Source: SHVO01 sp050250575
GTDB taxonomy: Bacteria > Pseudomonadota > Alphaproteobacteria > Rhodospirillales > Rhodospirillaceae
Length of the DNA stretch: 64,000 nt
NCBI GenBank assembly: GCA_050250575.1
Contig: JBFWOJ010000001.1
Span: forward strand, 1-64,000
Reading direction: 5' to 3'
The notes beneath the pieces are model-generated. The model did no database searches and was not told the origin of the DNA. It worked only from the letters and a program-made list of their open reading frames with translations. Numbering within the stretch: the first letter of the stretch is position 1; each line of letters opens with the position of its first letter. A program made the position numbers and the translations under genes. This document shows, piece by piece, positions 39,209 through 47,230 of the stretch.

Positions 39209-40006
39209 TTAGTTAATGCGTCCTTGAGGCGAGAAAGTCAGGACCATTTCTTTGAAGGTAGCGTAGTTGGCGGGCGTGATCATGGGGATCTTGCCGCAGC
39301 CGAGGACGGCGTTACGCGCCGAATTGGCGAGGGTTCTGAACTGCGCGTCGACAAAGTAACGCGCCATGTCGACGAACTCGAATTTCAGGACCGAGCCGTC
39401 GGGATTGAGGTAGACGCGCGCCTCGACCGACAGTTTCTCGACCCCTTCCGTGCCGGGATCGATGCGCCAGCAGCTTTCGATATGGCGGATGATCGCATCC
39501 TTTTCGGTCATGCTGGCGCGCTCGCCGATATTGGGCGCGATATTAATGGCGGTGTCTTTGGTCTTGGCGTCGGCCTGCGGCTTCGGCTTGGGCGCGTTCT
39601 TCTGCATGTCCTTGAGCAGGCTCTGCAACATAGCGACGTCGCGCTTTTTCGTGTCGGGCGGCGCCGGCTTGCGCGGCGGCGGCTTCACGATCGGCACGTC
39701 CGGCTTCTTCTGCTCCTCGAGCGGTGTGACCTTCTCCGGCGGCGGCGGCATGGCTTCCGTCGGCAGCGCCTCGGCGGTCTGCGTTTCGGTGGTCGGCGCG
39801 ACCGGCTCCGGCTCTTTCACCGGTTCAGGCGTCGGCGGCGGCGGCGCGGCCGTGATCTCCTCGATGACCGGGATTTCCATGAACACCGGCGGCGTCTCGA
39901 CCACCTGACGCTGCATATAAGGAATACCGACGTAGGTGAGCGCCACGATCGAGGCGTGGAGCATCACGGAGAAAAACAGGCCGGTATTTGGCGTGTCGCG
40001 CAACAT
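39209..40006 (-). CDS. tolA: Tol-Pal system protein TolA
   Basis: 265 residues. One N-terminal membrane segment (about 10-28) anchors it in the inner membrane. A Pro/Glu-rich linker (40-120) replaces the long Lys/Ala helix of the E. coli protein. The C-terminal domain (about 165-265) has CWRIDPGTEG and VLGCGKIP. TolA carries energy from TolQR to TolB and Pal. Its sequence alone is weakly conserved, but the place between tolR and tolB settles the call. Confidence 0.9.
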   Translation of the reverse strand: MLRDTPNTGLFFSVMLHASIVALTYVGIPYMQRQVVETPPVFMEIPVIEEITAAPPPPTPEPVKEPEPVAPTTETQTAEALPTEAMPPPPEKVTPLEEQKKPDVPIVKPPPRKPAPPDTKKRDVAMLQSLLKDMQKNAPKPKPQADAKTKDTAINIAPNIGERASMTEKDAIIRHIESCWRIDPGTEGVEKLSVEARVYLNPDGSVLKFEFVDMARYFVDAQFRTLANSARNAVLGCGKIPMITPANYATFKEMVLTFSPQGRIN

Positions 40007-40029
40007 CTCGAATAAAGCCGCTCGTCTCT

Positions 40030-40071
40030 CAATTTGGCCGGCTTAGCCGGCTATTTGGCCGGCTTAGCCGG
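40030..40071. repeat. 21-bp tandem duplication at the tolR stop
   Basis: Two adjacent 21-base units (40030-40050 and 40051-40071) differ at one base: CAATTTGGCC versus CTATTTGGCC. The unit inside tolR encodes its last six residues and the TAG stop; the other lies just after it with TTG in place of TAG. Confidence 0.85.
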
Positions 40072-40512
40072 GTTTCTTGGCCTTTCTGTGACGAAAGCCA
40101 CCTGGGTGATACCTGCCGCCGTGACCTCGGCCATGACTTGCATCATCTGGCCATAGGGAACATCGGAATCGCCGCGCACATAAACGCGAACGTCCGGATT
40201 GCTTTCGCGGATTGCCGTCATCTGCGCGCGCAGGGCGTCGAAGTTGATGCTCGTCTTGTCATTGAGCGTCAGCGATCCATCCTTTGCCACGGTCAGAGTC
40301 AGCGGCCGATTGTCCTGCGGCAGGGACTTGGACGCATTAGTCTGCGGAAGATTGACGTCGACGCCCTTCGTGAGCAGCGGCGCGGTGATGATGAAAATCA
40401 CCAAGAGAACAAGCATCACGTCGACCATCGGCGTGACGTTGATCTCCGAGACCGGATGGAACGAGCGGCGGCTTGTCTTTGCGCCCGTCGATGGCTTGAT
40501 GAATACAGCCAT
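40051..40512 (-). CDS. tolR: Tol-Pal system protein TolR
   Basis: 153 residues of the ExbD/TolR family. The single membrane segment (about 28-46) carries Asp31 in NVTPMVDVMLVLL, the proton-path residue. The periplasmic domain has KGVDVNLP and ADGS-like VAKDGSLTLNDK. With TolQ it forms the proton-driven motor. The C-terminal PAKPAK lies in a duplicated 21-base unit. Confidence 0.96.
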   Translation of the reverse strand: MAVFIKPSTGAKTSRRSFHPVSEINVTPMVDVMLVLLVIFIITAPLLTKGVDVNLPQTNASKSLPQDNRPLTLTVAKDGSLTLNDKTSINFDALRAQMTAIRESNPDVRVYVRGDSDVPYGQMMQVMAEVTAAGITQVAFVTERPRNPAKPAK

Positions 40513-40521
40513 GAGGTTCTC

Positions 40522-41238
40522 CTAGGTCGTCTTCACATCAAGTTGACGCGACAGGATCGCACCGAACTCGCCGGCGAAGTTCTCGAGGCGCAGCGCATAG
40601 CGAGACAGATCGCTCGAGATCTTGTTGTAGAAAACGACGGCCGGGATCGCGGCGACGAGACCAAGCGCGGTGGCGAAGAGGGCCTCGGCGATGCCCGGTG
40701 CGACGGTCGCGAGGCTGGTGTCGGACGTGGCGCCGATCGACGTGAAGGTATTCATGATGCCCCACACCGTGCCGAACAGGCCGAGGAACGGGGCCACCGA
40801 GCCGGTCGAGGCAAGGAAGATCATGCGGCGATGAAGATGATCCATCTCGCGCTCGAGGCTGATCTTCATGACGCGGTCGATACGCTCGCCGAGCAGAGCC
40901 GAACCCGCCGTCGGCGGAAGACCTCCCTTCCCCGACGAGCGTCGCCACTCGCGCATGGCGGCAGTGAAGATCGTCGCCATCGGCTCGCGCGGACGCTGGC
41001 CGATGCGCTCGAACAGATCCTCGAGGGATTGGCCCGACCAAAACTTCTCCTCGAACTGTTCGGCCTGACGGAAGAGCGAGCGCAGACGGAAGACCTTGTC
41101 GAAGATGATCGCCCAGCTCCACAGCGACATCAGGATGAGAAGGACGACCACCGCCTTCACTACGATGTCCGCCTGAAGGAACAGCGCCCACGCCGACATG
41201 TTCACCACCGGGGCCGCCGCTAACGCCGTCGTTTCCAT
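40522..41238 (-). CDS. tolQ: Tol-Pal system protein TolQ
   Basis: 238 residues of the MotA/TolQ/ExbB family with three membrane segments (about 18-40, 140-162, 175-200). The conserved segments are FLGLFGTVWGIMNTF and GIAEALFATALGLVAAIPA. It surrounds TolR in the inner membrane and conducts protons. tolR follows after 9 bases. Confidence 0.96.
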   Translation of the reverse strand: METTALAAAPVVNMSAWALFLQADIVVKAVVVLLILMSLWSWAIIFDKVFRLRSLFRQAEQFEEKFWSGQSLEDLFERIGQRPREPMATIFTAAMREWRRSSGKGGLPPTAGSALLGERIDRVMKISLEREMDHLHRRMIFLASTGSVAPFLGLFGTVWGIMNTFTSIGATSDTSLATVAPGIAEALFATALGLVAAIPAVVFYNKISSDLSRYALRLENFAGEFGAILSRQLDVKTT

Positions 41239-41286
41239 CCGTTCCGTACTCCGTCTCTGAGGTTCCGCGCGGGAACCGGTTCCTTA

Positions 41287-41739
41287 TCAAACTTCGCTCA
41301 CGTACGCTTCGAACTTCCGACGCAGGTGATCGGGCACCGGCGTCGCCCGTGCGCTCGCGAGGTCCATGCAAGCGACGTCCACGGTGAAGTGGACGATATC
41401 TTCGGCGCCGCGCCGGATGATCTGGCGCAATGTGACCGAGGCCCGCCCCATCCTGGTCAGCGCGGTTTCAACGGTGAGCGCGTCATCGAGCCGTGCCGGA
41501 CGGCGCCAGGTGATCTCGCCCTTGTGGACGACAAAGACCAAATTGTCGTTGGCCTGCACCTGGCCCAACTCGATACCGATGGCACGCAGCATCTCGGTTC
41601 GGGCGCGTTCGGCGAAGCGCAAGTAGTTCGAGTGATAGACGACGCCGGCGGCATCGGTGTCCTCGTAATAAACCCGTATCGGTAGAACGTGGAGGCGGCC
41701 CCGAAGTTCGCCGCCGGCTGGCTGTAACGCGGCCATCAC
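41287..41739 (-). CDS. ybgC: acyl-CoA thioesterase YbgC
   Basis: 150 residues of the hotdog fold. The catalytic motif YYEDTDAAGVVYHSNYLRF (Asp near residue 26) and ERARTEMLRAIG match YbgC, a thioesterase that precedes tolQ in most proteobacteria. Its start overlaps the ruvB stop by 4 bases. Confidence 0.94.
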   Translation of the reverse strand: MMAALQPAGGELRGRLHVLPIRVYYEDTDAAGVVYHSNYLRFAERARTEMLRAIGIELGQVQANDNLVFVVHKGEITWRRPARLDDALTVETALTRMGRASVTLRQIIRRGAEDIVHFTVDVACMDLASARATPVPDHLRRKFEAYVSEV

Positions 41740-42779
41740 GATGTTTCGTCCCGGGCGAGCAAGTCGAATTGGGCCGGTTCCCGGCGCGGCACGGCAAGGC
41801 CGAGCTGGCGAAAGCCGGCGTCCGATACCATCCGCCCGCGCGGTGTACGCTGAATAAGGCCTTGCTGAATCAAGAAGGGCTCGATCACGTCTTCAAGGGT
41901 GTCCCGCTCTTCGGCAAGGGCGGCCGCGAGGGTTTCAACGCCCACGGGGCCGCCGGCGTAATGTTCGGCGATGCAGCGCAGGTACCGGCGATCCATGGCG
42001 TCAAGACCTATGGCGTCGACATCGAGGCGCTTCAAGGCCTTATCGGCGACTGCGGCGTCCACGGTCGACACGCCGTCAACGGAAGCGAAGTCGCGCACGC
42101 GCTTCAACAGCCGGCCAGCGACGCGCGGCGTTCCCCGCGAGCGCTTGGCGACTTCCATGGCACCGTCTTCGGTCATACCGACGCCGAGCACGCGCGCTCC
42201 CCGGCTGACGATCTCGACCAGTTCCTGCGCGTTATAGAATTCGAGGCGCAAGGGAATGCCGAAGCGGTCGCGTAAAGGCGTTGTCAGCAGGCCCGAGCGC
42301 GTGGTCGCGCCGACCAGCGTGAACGGCTGAAGTTCGATGCGCACGGACCGGGCCGCCGGTCCCTCGCCGATGATGAGATCGAGCTGGAAGTCCTCCATCG
42401 CGGGATAGAGCACCTCTTCGATGGCGGGATTGAGGCGGTGAATCTCGTCAATGAATAGAACATCGTTGGCTTCGAGATTGGTCAGGATCGCAGCGAGATC
42501 GCCGGCCTTGGCAATCATCGGGCCCGACGTGGCGCGGAAACCGACGCCGAGCTCCTTGGCGACGATCTGCGCGAGGGTGGTTTTGCCAAGGCCCGGTGGG
42601 CCATGGAGCAGCACGTGGTCGAGCGGCTCCTTGCGCTCTTTCGCCGCCGTGATGAACACCGAAAGGTTCTCGCGCACCGCGCGCTGTCCGATGAAATCGG
42701 CGAGGCGCTTCGGGCGCAAAGATACATCGGCGTCCTCATCCTGCCGCACGGCCGAGATCACACGCGAGGACTCAGCCAC
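41736..42779 (-). CDS. ruvB: Holliday junction branch-migration ATPase RuvB
   Basis: 347 residues. Walker A GPPGLGKTTLAQ (near residue 60), Walker B FIDEIHRL, and the C-terminal winged helix with QGLIQRTPRGRM. RuvB hexamers pump DNA through junctions held by RuvA. It overlaps ruvA by 8 bases and ybgC by 4, so the run is tightly coupled. Confidence 0.98.
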   Translation of the reverse strand: MAESSRVISAVRQDEDADVSLRPKRLADFIGQRAVRENLSVFITAAKERKEPLDHVLLHGPPGLGKTTLAQIVAKELGVGFRATSGPMIAKAGDLAAILTNLEANDVLFIDEIHRLNPAIEEVLYPAMEDFQLDLIIGEGPAARSVRIELQPFTLVGATTRSGLLTTPLRDRFGIPLRLEFYNAQELVEIVSRGARVLGVGMTEDGAMEVAKRSRGTPRVAGRLLKRVRDFASVDGVSTVDAAVADKALKRLDVDAIGLDAMDRRYLRCIAEHYAGGPVGVETLAAALAEERDTLEDVIEPFLIQQGLIQRTPRGRMVSDAGFRQLGLAVPRREPAQFDLLARDETS

Positions 42780-43395
42780 GGTCGCCTCCGAGCTCGCGGA
42801 GCGACGCCTTGATCAAGGACTGGAAGTTCGCGCCCTCGCCCGCGGCCTGGGCGGCGCGCGAGGCGGCACCAAAAGCTTCCATCCGGCCATAGCCCAGATT
42901 GACCAATGCGGAAACTGCGTCATCTACGGCCGAGGTTTTCGCGCCTTTAACCGGCGCGGCCGCCTTGGGCAGGACCGCACCCGCAACGGCGAAGGCCGCG
43001 ACCTTGTCCTTGAGCTCGGTGACGATGCGCTGGGCCAGCTTACCGCCGACGCCGTTCGCCCGCTTGAACGCCGCCTGATCGCCGGCGCCTATGGCTTGCA
43101 CGATCTGATCGGACGAGAGCGCCGAAAGGATCGCAAGGGCGACCTTCGCGCCGACGCCTTGCACGGTCGTCAAGGTGGTGAACATCTCGCGCTCGCGCGC
43201 CGTCGCGAAGCCAAAGAGATGGATGTGATCTTCACGCACGTGAGTCTCGATCGCGAGCTCGACCGCCTCGCCGACGGGCGGCAACCCAGCAATGGTGCGG
43301 GTGCCGCAGAAGACGAGATAACCCACACCGCCGACATCGAGGACGACGAAGTCGCTTCCGGCGGAATCGAGACGACCGCGCAGCTTTGCGATCAT
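42772..43395 (-). CDS. ruvA: Holliday junction DNA-binding protein RuvA
   Basis: 207 residues from the ATG at 43395, which overlaps the ruvC stop as ATGA; the frame continues upstream inside ruvC but is not used. MIAKLRGRLDS opens the OB domain, the helix-hairpin-helix region has VQGVGAKVALAIL and ANGVGGKLAQRIV, and the C-terminal domain that binds RuvB follows an Ala/Pro linker. Confidence 0.96.
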   Translation of the reverse strand: MIAKLRGRLDSAGSDFVVLDVGGVGYLVFCGTRTIAGLPPVGEAVELAIETHVREDHIHLFGFATAREREMFTTLTTVQGVGAKVALAILSALSSDQIVQAIGAGDQAAFKRANGVGGKLAQRIVTELKDKVAAFAVAGAVLPKAAAPVKGAKTSAVDDAVSALVNLGYGRMEAFGAASRAAQAAGEGANFQSLIKASLRELGGDRG

Positions 43396-43973
43396 TTGCG
43401 TACCGCCGGATGTTCGAGAGGCGCGCCTTGGCGCGCGAGGGCCTTCGCACTCGCACGATGATGTGCGTGGCAGATGGCCACGGCGAGGGCGTCGGCGGCG
43501 TCCTCCGAGCCGCTGCGGCTTCCGGGCAAAAGCACGCGCATCATGGCGGCGATCTGCGCTTTCTGGGCGTGGCCGGCGCCGACGACCGACTTCTTGACGA
43601 GATTGGGCTTGTACTCGGCCACCGGAATCCCCGCATTCGCCGGCGCGAGCATCGCCGCGGCGCGCGCGTGGCCGAGTTTCAGCGTCGACGCCGGATTCTG
43701 ATTCACAAAGGTGTCTTCGATGGCGCATTCGTGCGGCGCGTAGCGGGTCACCAAATCCTGCACGCCTTCGAACAGGATCTTGAGACGCGCGGCGAGAGAA
43801 AGCTTCGGGTCCGGCTCGAGCACGCCGTCGGCAACGAAACTCAGCCGATTGCCGCGCGCCTCGATGATACCCCAGCCGGTGTGACGCAAACCCGGATCGA
43901 GCCCGAGAATGCGGACACAGGGCGCCGTTCCGGGAGCAGTCTCTTCAGCCGCCGAGGCGGGCCATGACCTCAT
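43392..43973 (-). CDS. ruvC: crossover junction endonuclease RuvC
   Basis: 193 residues from the ATG at 43973, or 197 from the ATG at 43985. The acidic catalytic residues lie in ILGLDPGLRHTGWG, CAIEDTF and SEDAADALAVAICHAHH. It cuts Holliday junctions moved by RuvAB. The N-terminus before ILGLDPG is about 20 residues longer than usual and is encoded inside the end of yebC, with an overlap of 29 or 41 bases. No later start codon is available. Confidence 0.95.
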   Translation of the reverse strand: MRSWPASAAEETAPGTAPCVRILGLDPGLRHTGWGIIEARGNRLSFVADGVLEPDPKLSLAARLKILFEGVQDLVTRYAPHECAIEDTFVNQNPASTLKLGHARAAAMLAPANAGIPVAEYKPNLVKKSVVGAGHAQKAQIAAMMRVLLPGSRSGSEDAADALAVAICHAHHRASAKALARQGAPLEHPAVRK

Positions 43974-44691
43974 CGGACATTTCATAGTTGGCCACGACGC
44001 GCTGGACGTCGTCGTTGTCGTCGAGCGCGTTGAGCAGGTTCATCAATTCTTCGGCTTGTTCGGCGTTCACGTCGACCGTCATGGTCGGGCGGAATTCCAG
44101 GCGCGCGGTTTCGGCCGGGCCGAGCGCGCCTTCGAGACTCTTCTGCACAGTATGCAGATCGTCCGGCGCGCAATAGATGTCGTGTCCCTTTTCGTTGGAC
44201 GTGACGTCGTCGGCGCCGGCGTTGAGCGCAGCTTCCATGACTTTGTCGCCGTCGCCGACACTTGGCGGAAAGTGAATCAAGCCCACGCGCTGGAAACAAT
44301 AGGCGACGCTGTTGGTCTCACCGAGCGCTCCGCCATTGCGCGAAAAGGCGACTCGCAGATCGGTGGCGGTGCGATTGCGGTTGTTGGTGAGCGCCTCGAC
44401 GATGATGGCGACGTTGCCTGGCCCGCGGCCTTCATAGCGCGCCTCTTCGTAATTCTCCTGGTCGGCGCCGGTCGCCTTCTTGATGGCGCGCTCGATGTTT
44501 TCCTTCGGCATGCTTTCGGCCTTGGCATCATTGATGGCCGTGCGCAGGCGCGCGTTGTAAGCGGGGTCCGGAAGCCCGAGCTTCGCGGCCACGGTGATTT
44601 CACGCGCAAGCTTGGTGAAAAGCTTCGCCCGCTTGGCGTCCTTGGCACCTTTGCGGTGCATGATGTTCTTGAATTGGGAATGGCCAGCCAT
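43945..44691 (-). CDS. yebC: YebC/PmpR-family protein
   Basis: 248 residues, the usual length. AGHSQFKNIMHRKGAKDAKR opens the protein and MPKENIERAIKKATG and YEGRGPGNVAIIVEALTNNRNRT follow. Members have been described as DNA-binding regulators and more recently as factors that help ribosomes pass difficult sequences. It precedes ruvC in most alpha- and gammaproteobacteria. Confidence 0.96.
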   Translation of the reverse strand: MAGHSQFKNIMHRKGAKDAKRAKLFTKLAREITVAAKLGLPDPAYNARLRTAINDAKAESMPKENIERAIKKATGADQENYEEARYEGRGPGNVAIIVEALTNNRNRTATDLRVAFSRNGGALGETNSVAYCFQRVGLIHFPPSVGDGDKVMEAALNAGADDVTSNEKGHDIYCAPDDLHTVQKSLEGALGPAETARLEFRPTMTVDVNAEQAEELMNLLNALDDNDDVQRVVANYEMSDEVMARLGG

Positions 44692-44792
44692 CGGTCGTCC
44701 GCGTCTTTAAATCCTTGTTTTGCTTACAATAAGCGGCGGGGCTTAGCCCCGGTTATACCAAATGTTGTGGGAATAGCCTAGCGCAGCGGCTT

Positions 44793-45605
44793 TTAGCCCG
44801 GGAGCGACGCCTTGAGAACCCCGCCGACGCGCACCGGCTCGATGCGCAGCGCGAGGCCCGTGCGATCGTCGGTTTCGACGAACACCCCGCACAAGGTGCC
44901 CTCACCGTCGGCGGGTTCGAGACGTTCGGTCGGCATCTTGGTGACGAAGCGCTGGGTGGCGACGTCCTTCTTCATGCCGATGACGGAATCATAGTGCCCG
45001 CACATCCCGGCGTCGGTCTGGAACGCCGTTCCCCCGGGCATGATGCGCGCGTCCGCGGAGGGCACATGTGTATGGCTGCCGACCACCATGGACGCGCGTC
45101 CGTCAGCGACCACACCGAGCGCCTGCTTCTCGCTCGAAGCCTCGCCGTGCACATCGACGATGATCGCGTCGGCAGCGTCACGCAAAGGATGGCGCGCGAG
45201 GGTCTCGTTGAGCGCGCGAAACGGATCGTCGAGGGCGTCCATGAACAGCCGGCACATGACCTGGATCACGATCACCCGGCGGCCTTTGGCCGTGGTGTAG
45301 AAGCCGAAGCCTTGGCCGGGGGCCTCGACCGGATAGTTGAGGGGCCGAAGCAGCCGCGGCTCCGCCGAGATAAAGGAGATGATCTCGCGCTGATCCCAGG
45401 CATGGTTGCCAAGCGTGATCACGTCGACGCCGTTTTCGAACATCGCCTGACAAATGGCGGCCGTGATGCCGAAGCCGTGGGCAGCGTTCTCCCCGCACAA
45501 GGCAACGAAGTCCAGCCCGAGCGCGCGTCGCAAGGCGGGCACGTGCGTCGCCACGGCCTCGCGGCCGGCCTTTCCCATCACATCGCCGCAATAAAGAAGT
45601 CGCAT
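44793..45605 (-). CDS. YmdB-family metallophosphoesterase
   Basis: 270 residues of the TIGR00282 family of two-metal phosphoesterases. Metal-site motifs are GDVMGKAGREAV (N-terminus), GENAAHGFG, LGNHAWDQ, VDVHGEASSEK, VGSHTHVPSAD and GMCGHYDS. The Bacillus member hydrolyses cyclic AMP. The ATG at 45605 (MRLLYCGDVMG) is chosen because the metal motif sits at the N-terminus; the longer frame has no similarity to it. It follows the 5FCL gene. Confidence 0.93.
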   Translation of the reverse strand: MRLLYCGDVMGKAGREAVATHVPALRRALGLDFVALCGENAAHGFGITAAICQAMFENGVDVITLGNHAWDQREIISFISAEPRLLRPLNYPVEAPGQGFGFYTTAKGRRVIVIQVMCRLFMDALDDPFRALNETLARHPLRDAADAIIVDVHGEASSEKQALGVVADGRASMVVGSHTHVPSADARIMPGGTAFQTDAGMCGHYDSVIGMKKDVATQRFVTKMPTERLEPADGEGTLCGVFVETDDRTGLALRIEPVRVGGVLKASLPG

Positions 45606-45675
45606 GGTGGGGAGGGGTAACCGACCGGAAGAGCCGGAACAAGCCTGATAACCGGCCCTTTCCCGCCCAGCGGGA

Positions 45676-46257
45676 TTAATCGAACCACAGCGCGCCGGAG
45701 GGCGTGATGACGCCATCGAGCGGCTGATCGTGCGGGTCCGCCGGGACGGAATCGACCCGCTGAGCGTCGTAGGCGAGGCCGATGGCCGTCACCGCGCCTT
45801 GGGCGCGAAGACTGGCGAGGGTGCGGTCGTAATATCCCGCGCCGTAACCGAGGCGTGCCCCTTGGAGATCGAACGCGATCAAAGGAACGAAAAGGATGTG
45901 AGGACCGACGATGGGAGCGCGCGGGTTGGGGTGCTGGGTGCCGAACGGCCCTTGGTCGAGCGCATCGCCCGGCTTCCAGGAGCGGAAAATCAGGACCTGG
46001 CCTTGTCCGGCGACCACCGGCAGGGCCAACAAAGCGCCTGCGTTCCATAATGCTTCGAGCGCCGGACGAGGATCGAGCTCGTCCCCCAGCGGCCAATAGC
46101 CGGCTATATGCTTGGTTCGGGCGTCCAAGACGTCGACAGCTTGTCGGGCCACGGCCACGGCCGCATCGGTCGAGCCGGCGAGATGCGCAGCCCTCCGGCG
46201 CTCGAGCATCGCACGGCGCAGCGCCATTTTGGCGTCGGCAGCGGACGATACCGTCAT
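45676..46257 (-). CDS. 5-formyltetrahydrofolate cyclo-ligase
   Basis: 193 residues. It converts 5-formyl-THF to methenyl-THF with ATP. KMALRRAMLERRRA at the N-terminus and the phosphate-binding motif RLGYGAGYYDRTLA near residue 137 identify it, with PLDGVITPSG at the end. The gene follows 6S RNA, as it does in many proteobacteria (YgfA in E. coli). Confidence 0.94.
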   Translation of the reverse strand: MTVSSAADAKMALRRAMLERRRAAHLAGSTDAAVAVARQAVDVLDARTKHIAGYWPLGDELDPRPALEALWNAGALLALPVVAGQGQVLIFRSWKPGDALDQGPFGTQHPNPRAPIVGPHILFVPLIAFDLQGARLGYGAGYYDRTLASLRAQGAVTAIGLAYDAQRVDSVPADPHDQPLDGVITPSGALWFD

Positions 46258-46267
46258 TGAGTTTCCC

Positions 46268-46432
46268 CTGGAGAAAGTGGAGCCGCCGAAGCCGTCGGCC
46301 GTGCGTGACCTCCCAATGGGCCACGAGTTTAGGTGGGCGCCGTATCACCAGACCGGAATCCGGTGAGGGACAGCTCCCGAGCGAAAATTATCGCCCCTGG
46401 GGGTTCAGAGGCCTAACCTGCCCAGCAGCTCC
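46268..46432 (-). ncRNA. ssrS: 6S RNA (ends approximate)
   Basis: The 185-base gap between zapA and the 5FCL gene is the standard place for 6S RNA, which binds RNA polymerase holoenzyme in stationary phase. On the minus strand a closing stem forms between GGCCTC (46413-46408) and GAGGTC (46312-46307), a large unpaired middle follows, and an apical stem TCACC/GGTGA encloses GGATTCC (46366-46345). The stretch GGTGATACGGCGCCCACC looks like alphaproteobacterial 6S. I could not align it to a covariance model. Confidence 0.7.
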
Positions 46433-46442
46433 GTTAATGAAT

Positions 46443-46775
46443 CTAAGTAGTCTCGAGCCGCGCGGCAATATGCTCAATGCGCTCGGCCAGACTATTGATT
46501 GCCGACGCCGCGGCGCTTTCGGCGGCCAGACGGCCCGCATTTCCAGAGCTCGATTTCAGTCCTTCGAGCTCCGCGACGGTGTCGGTCAACTCATCGGCGA
46601 CAACCAAACCGACCATCACTAGAAGGAGAGCGTCGCTCACCGATCCCGCCGCCGCGTGTAACTGCTCGGCCTTCTGATCGAGAAACCGGCCGAGGCGGGC
46701 AAGATGAGCCTCCTGGCCGTCGTCGCAGGCGATCTGATATTGGCGGCCGCGAATGCTGATGGAGACCTGACCCAT
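46443..46775 (-). CDS. zapA: cell division protein ZapA
   Basis: 110 residues. The N-terminal domain (VSISIRGRQYQIACDDGQE, then HLARLGRFLDQKAEQL) and the coiled coil at the C-terminus match ZapA, which bundles FtsZ filaments at mid-cell. The ATG at 46775 fits the family start. It follows a DUF4164 gene by 7 bases, and 6S RNA follows it. Confidence 0.92.
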   Translation of the reverse strand: MGQVSISIRGRQYQIACDDGQEAHLARLGRFLDQKAEQLHAAAGSVSDALLLVMVGLVVADELTDTVAELEGLKSSSGNAGRLAAESAAASAINSLAERIEHIAARLETT

Positions 46776-46782
46776 GCGCCCC

Positions 46783-47016
46783 CTACTCGTCCAGGCTCGC
46801 ACGAACCTGGCCGATGACGGCGTCGAGGCGGCTGGCGACGCGCCCCGCCGTATCCTTGAGCAAGGCGTGCTCGCGGGAGAGGCGATCGAAAGCCTCCTTA
46901 AGGTCGCTGACGTCTTCCGATTGGCCGCGGGGCTGCGCCGCCGTATCGAGGCGACCGATCGCGCGCTCGAGCCGTTCGAGCGCCTCACGCACGTGAGGGT
47001 TCACAATATCTTTCAA
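46783..47016 (-). CDS. DUF4164-type coiled-coil protein
   Basis: 77 residues, almost wholly a coiled coil (ALERLERAIGRLD, LKEAFDRLSREHALLKD). The frame starts with TTG at 47016; a GTG at 47004 (VNPHVREALERL) with GAAAGA upstream is as likely. Small proteins of this type sit before zapA in many alphaproteobacteria, which suggests a division role, but none is proven as far as I know. Confidence 0.75.
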   Translation of the reverse strand: MKDIVNPHVREALERLERAIGRLDTAAQPRGQSEDVSDLKEAFDRLSREHALLKDTAGRVASRLDAVIGQVRASLDE

Positions 47017-47230
47017 AGAAATAGCGCCCCAACCTCGAAAACGAGATGAAGCCTATGAAGTTCTCATTGAACCGTCAACAGACGGCCAGCGAGGGCGAAA
47101 CAAGTCTTACGCGTGCGCGTTGTAATGCCACTCTATTCAAGGGGAATAGGGCTCGTTATATCTCCCGCCGAAACCTCGCCGGTGCGCCTCAAACTGCGCC
47201 GCAAAGCGACCCATAGAAGGACACGCGTTC

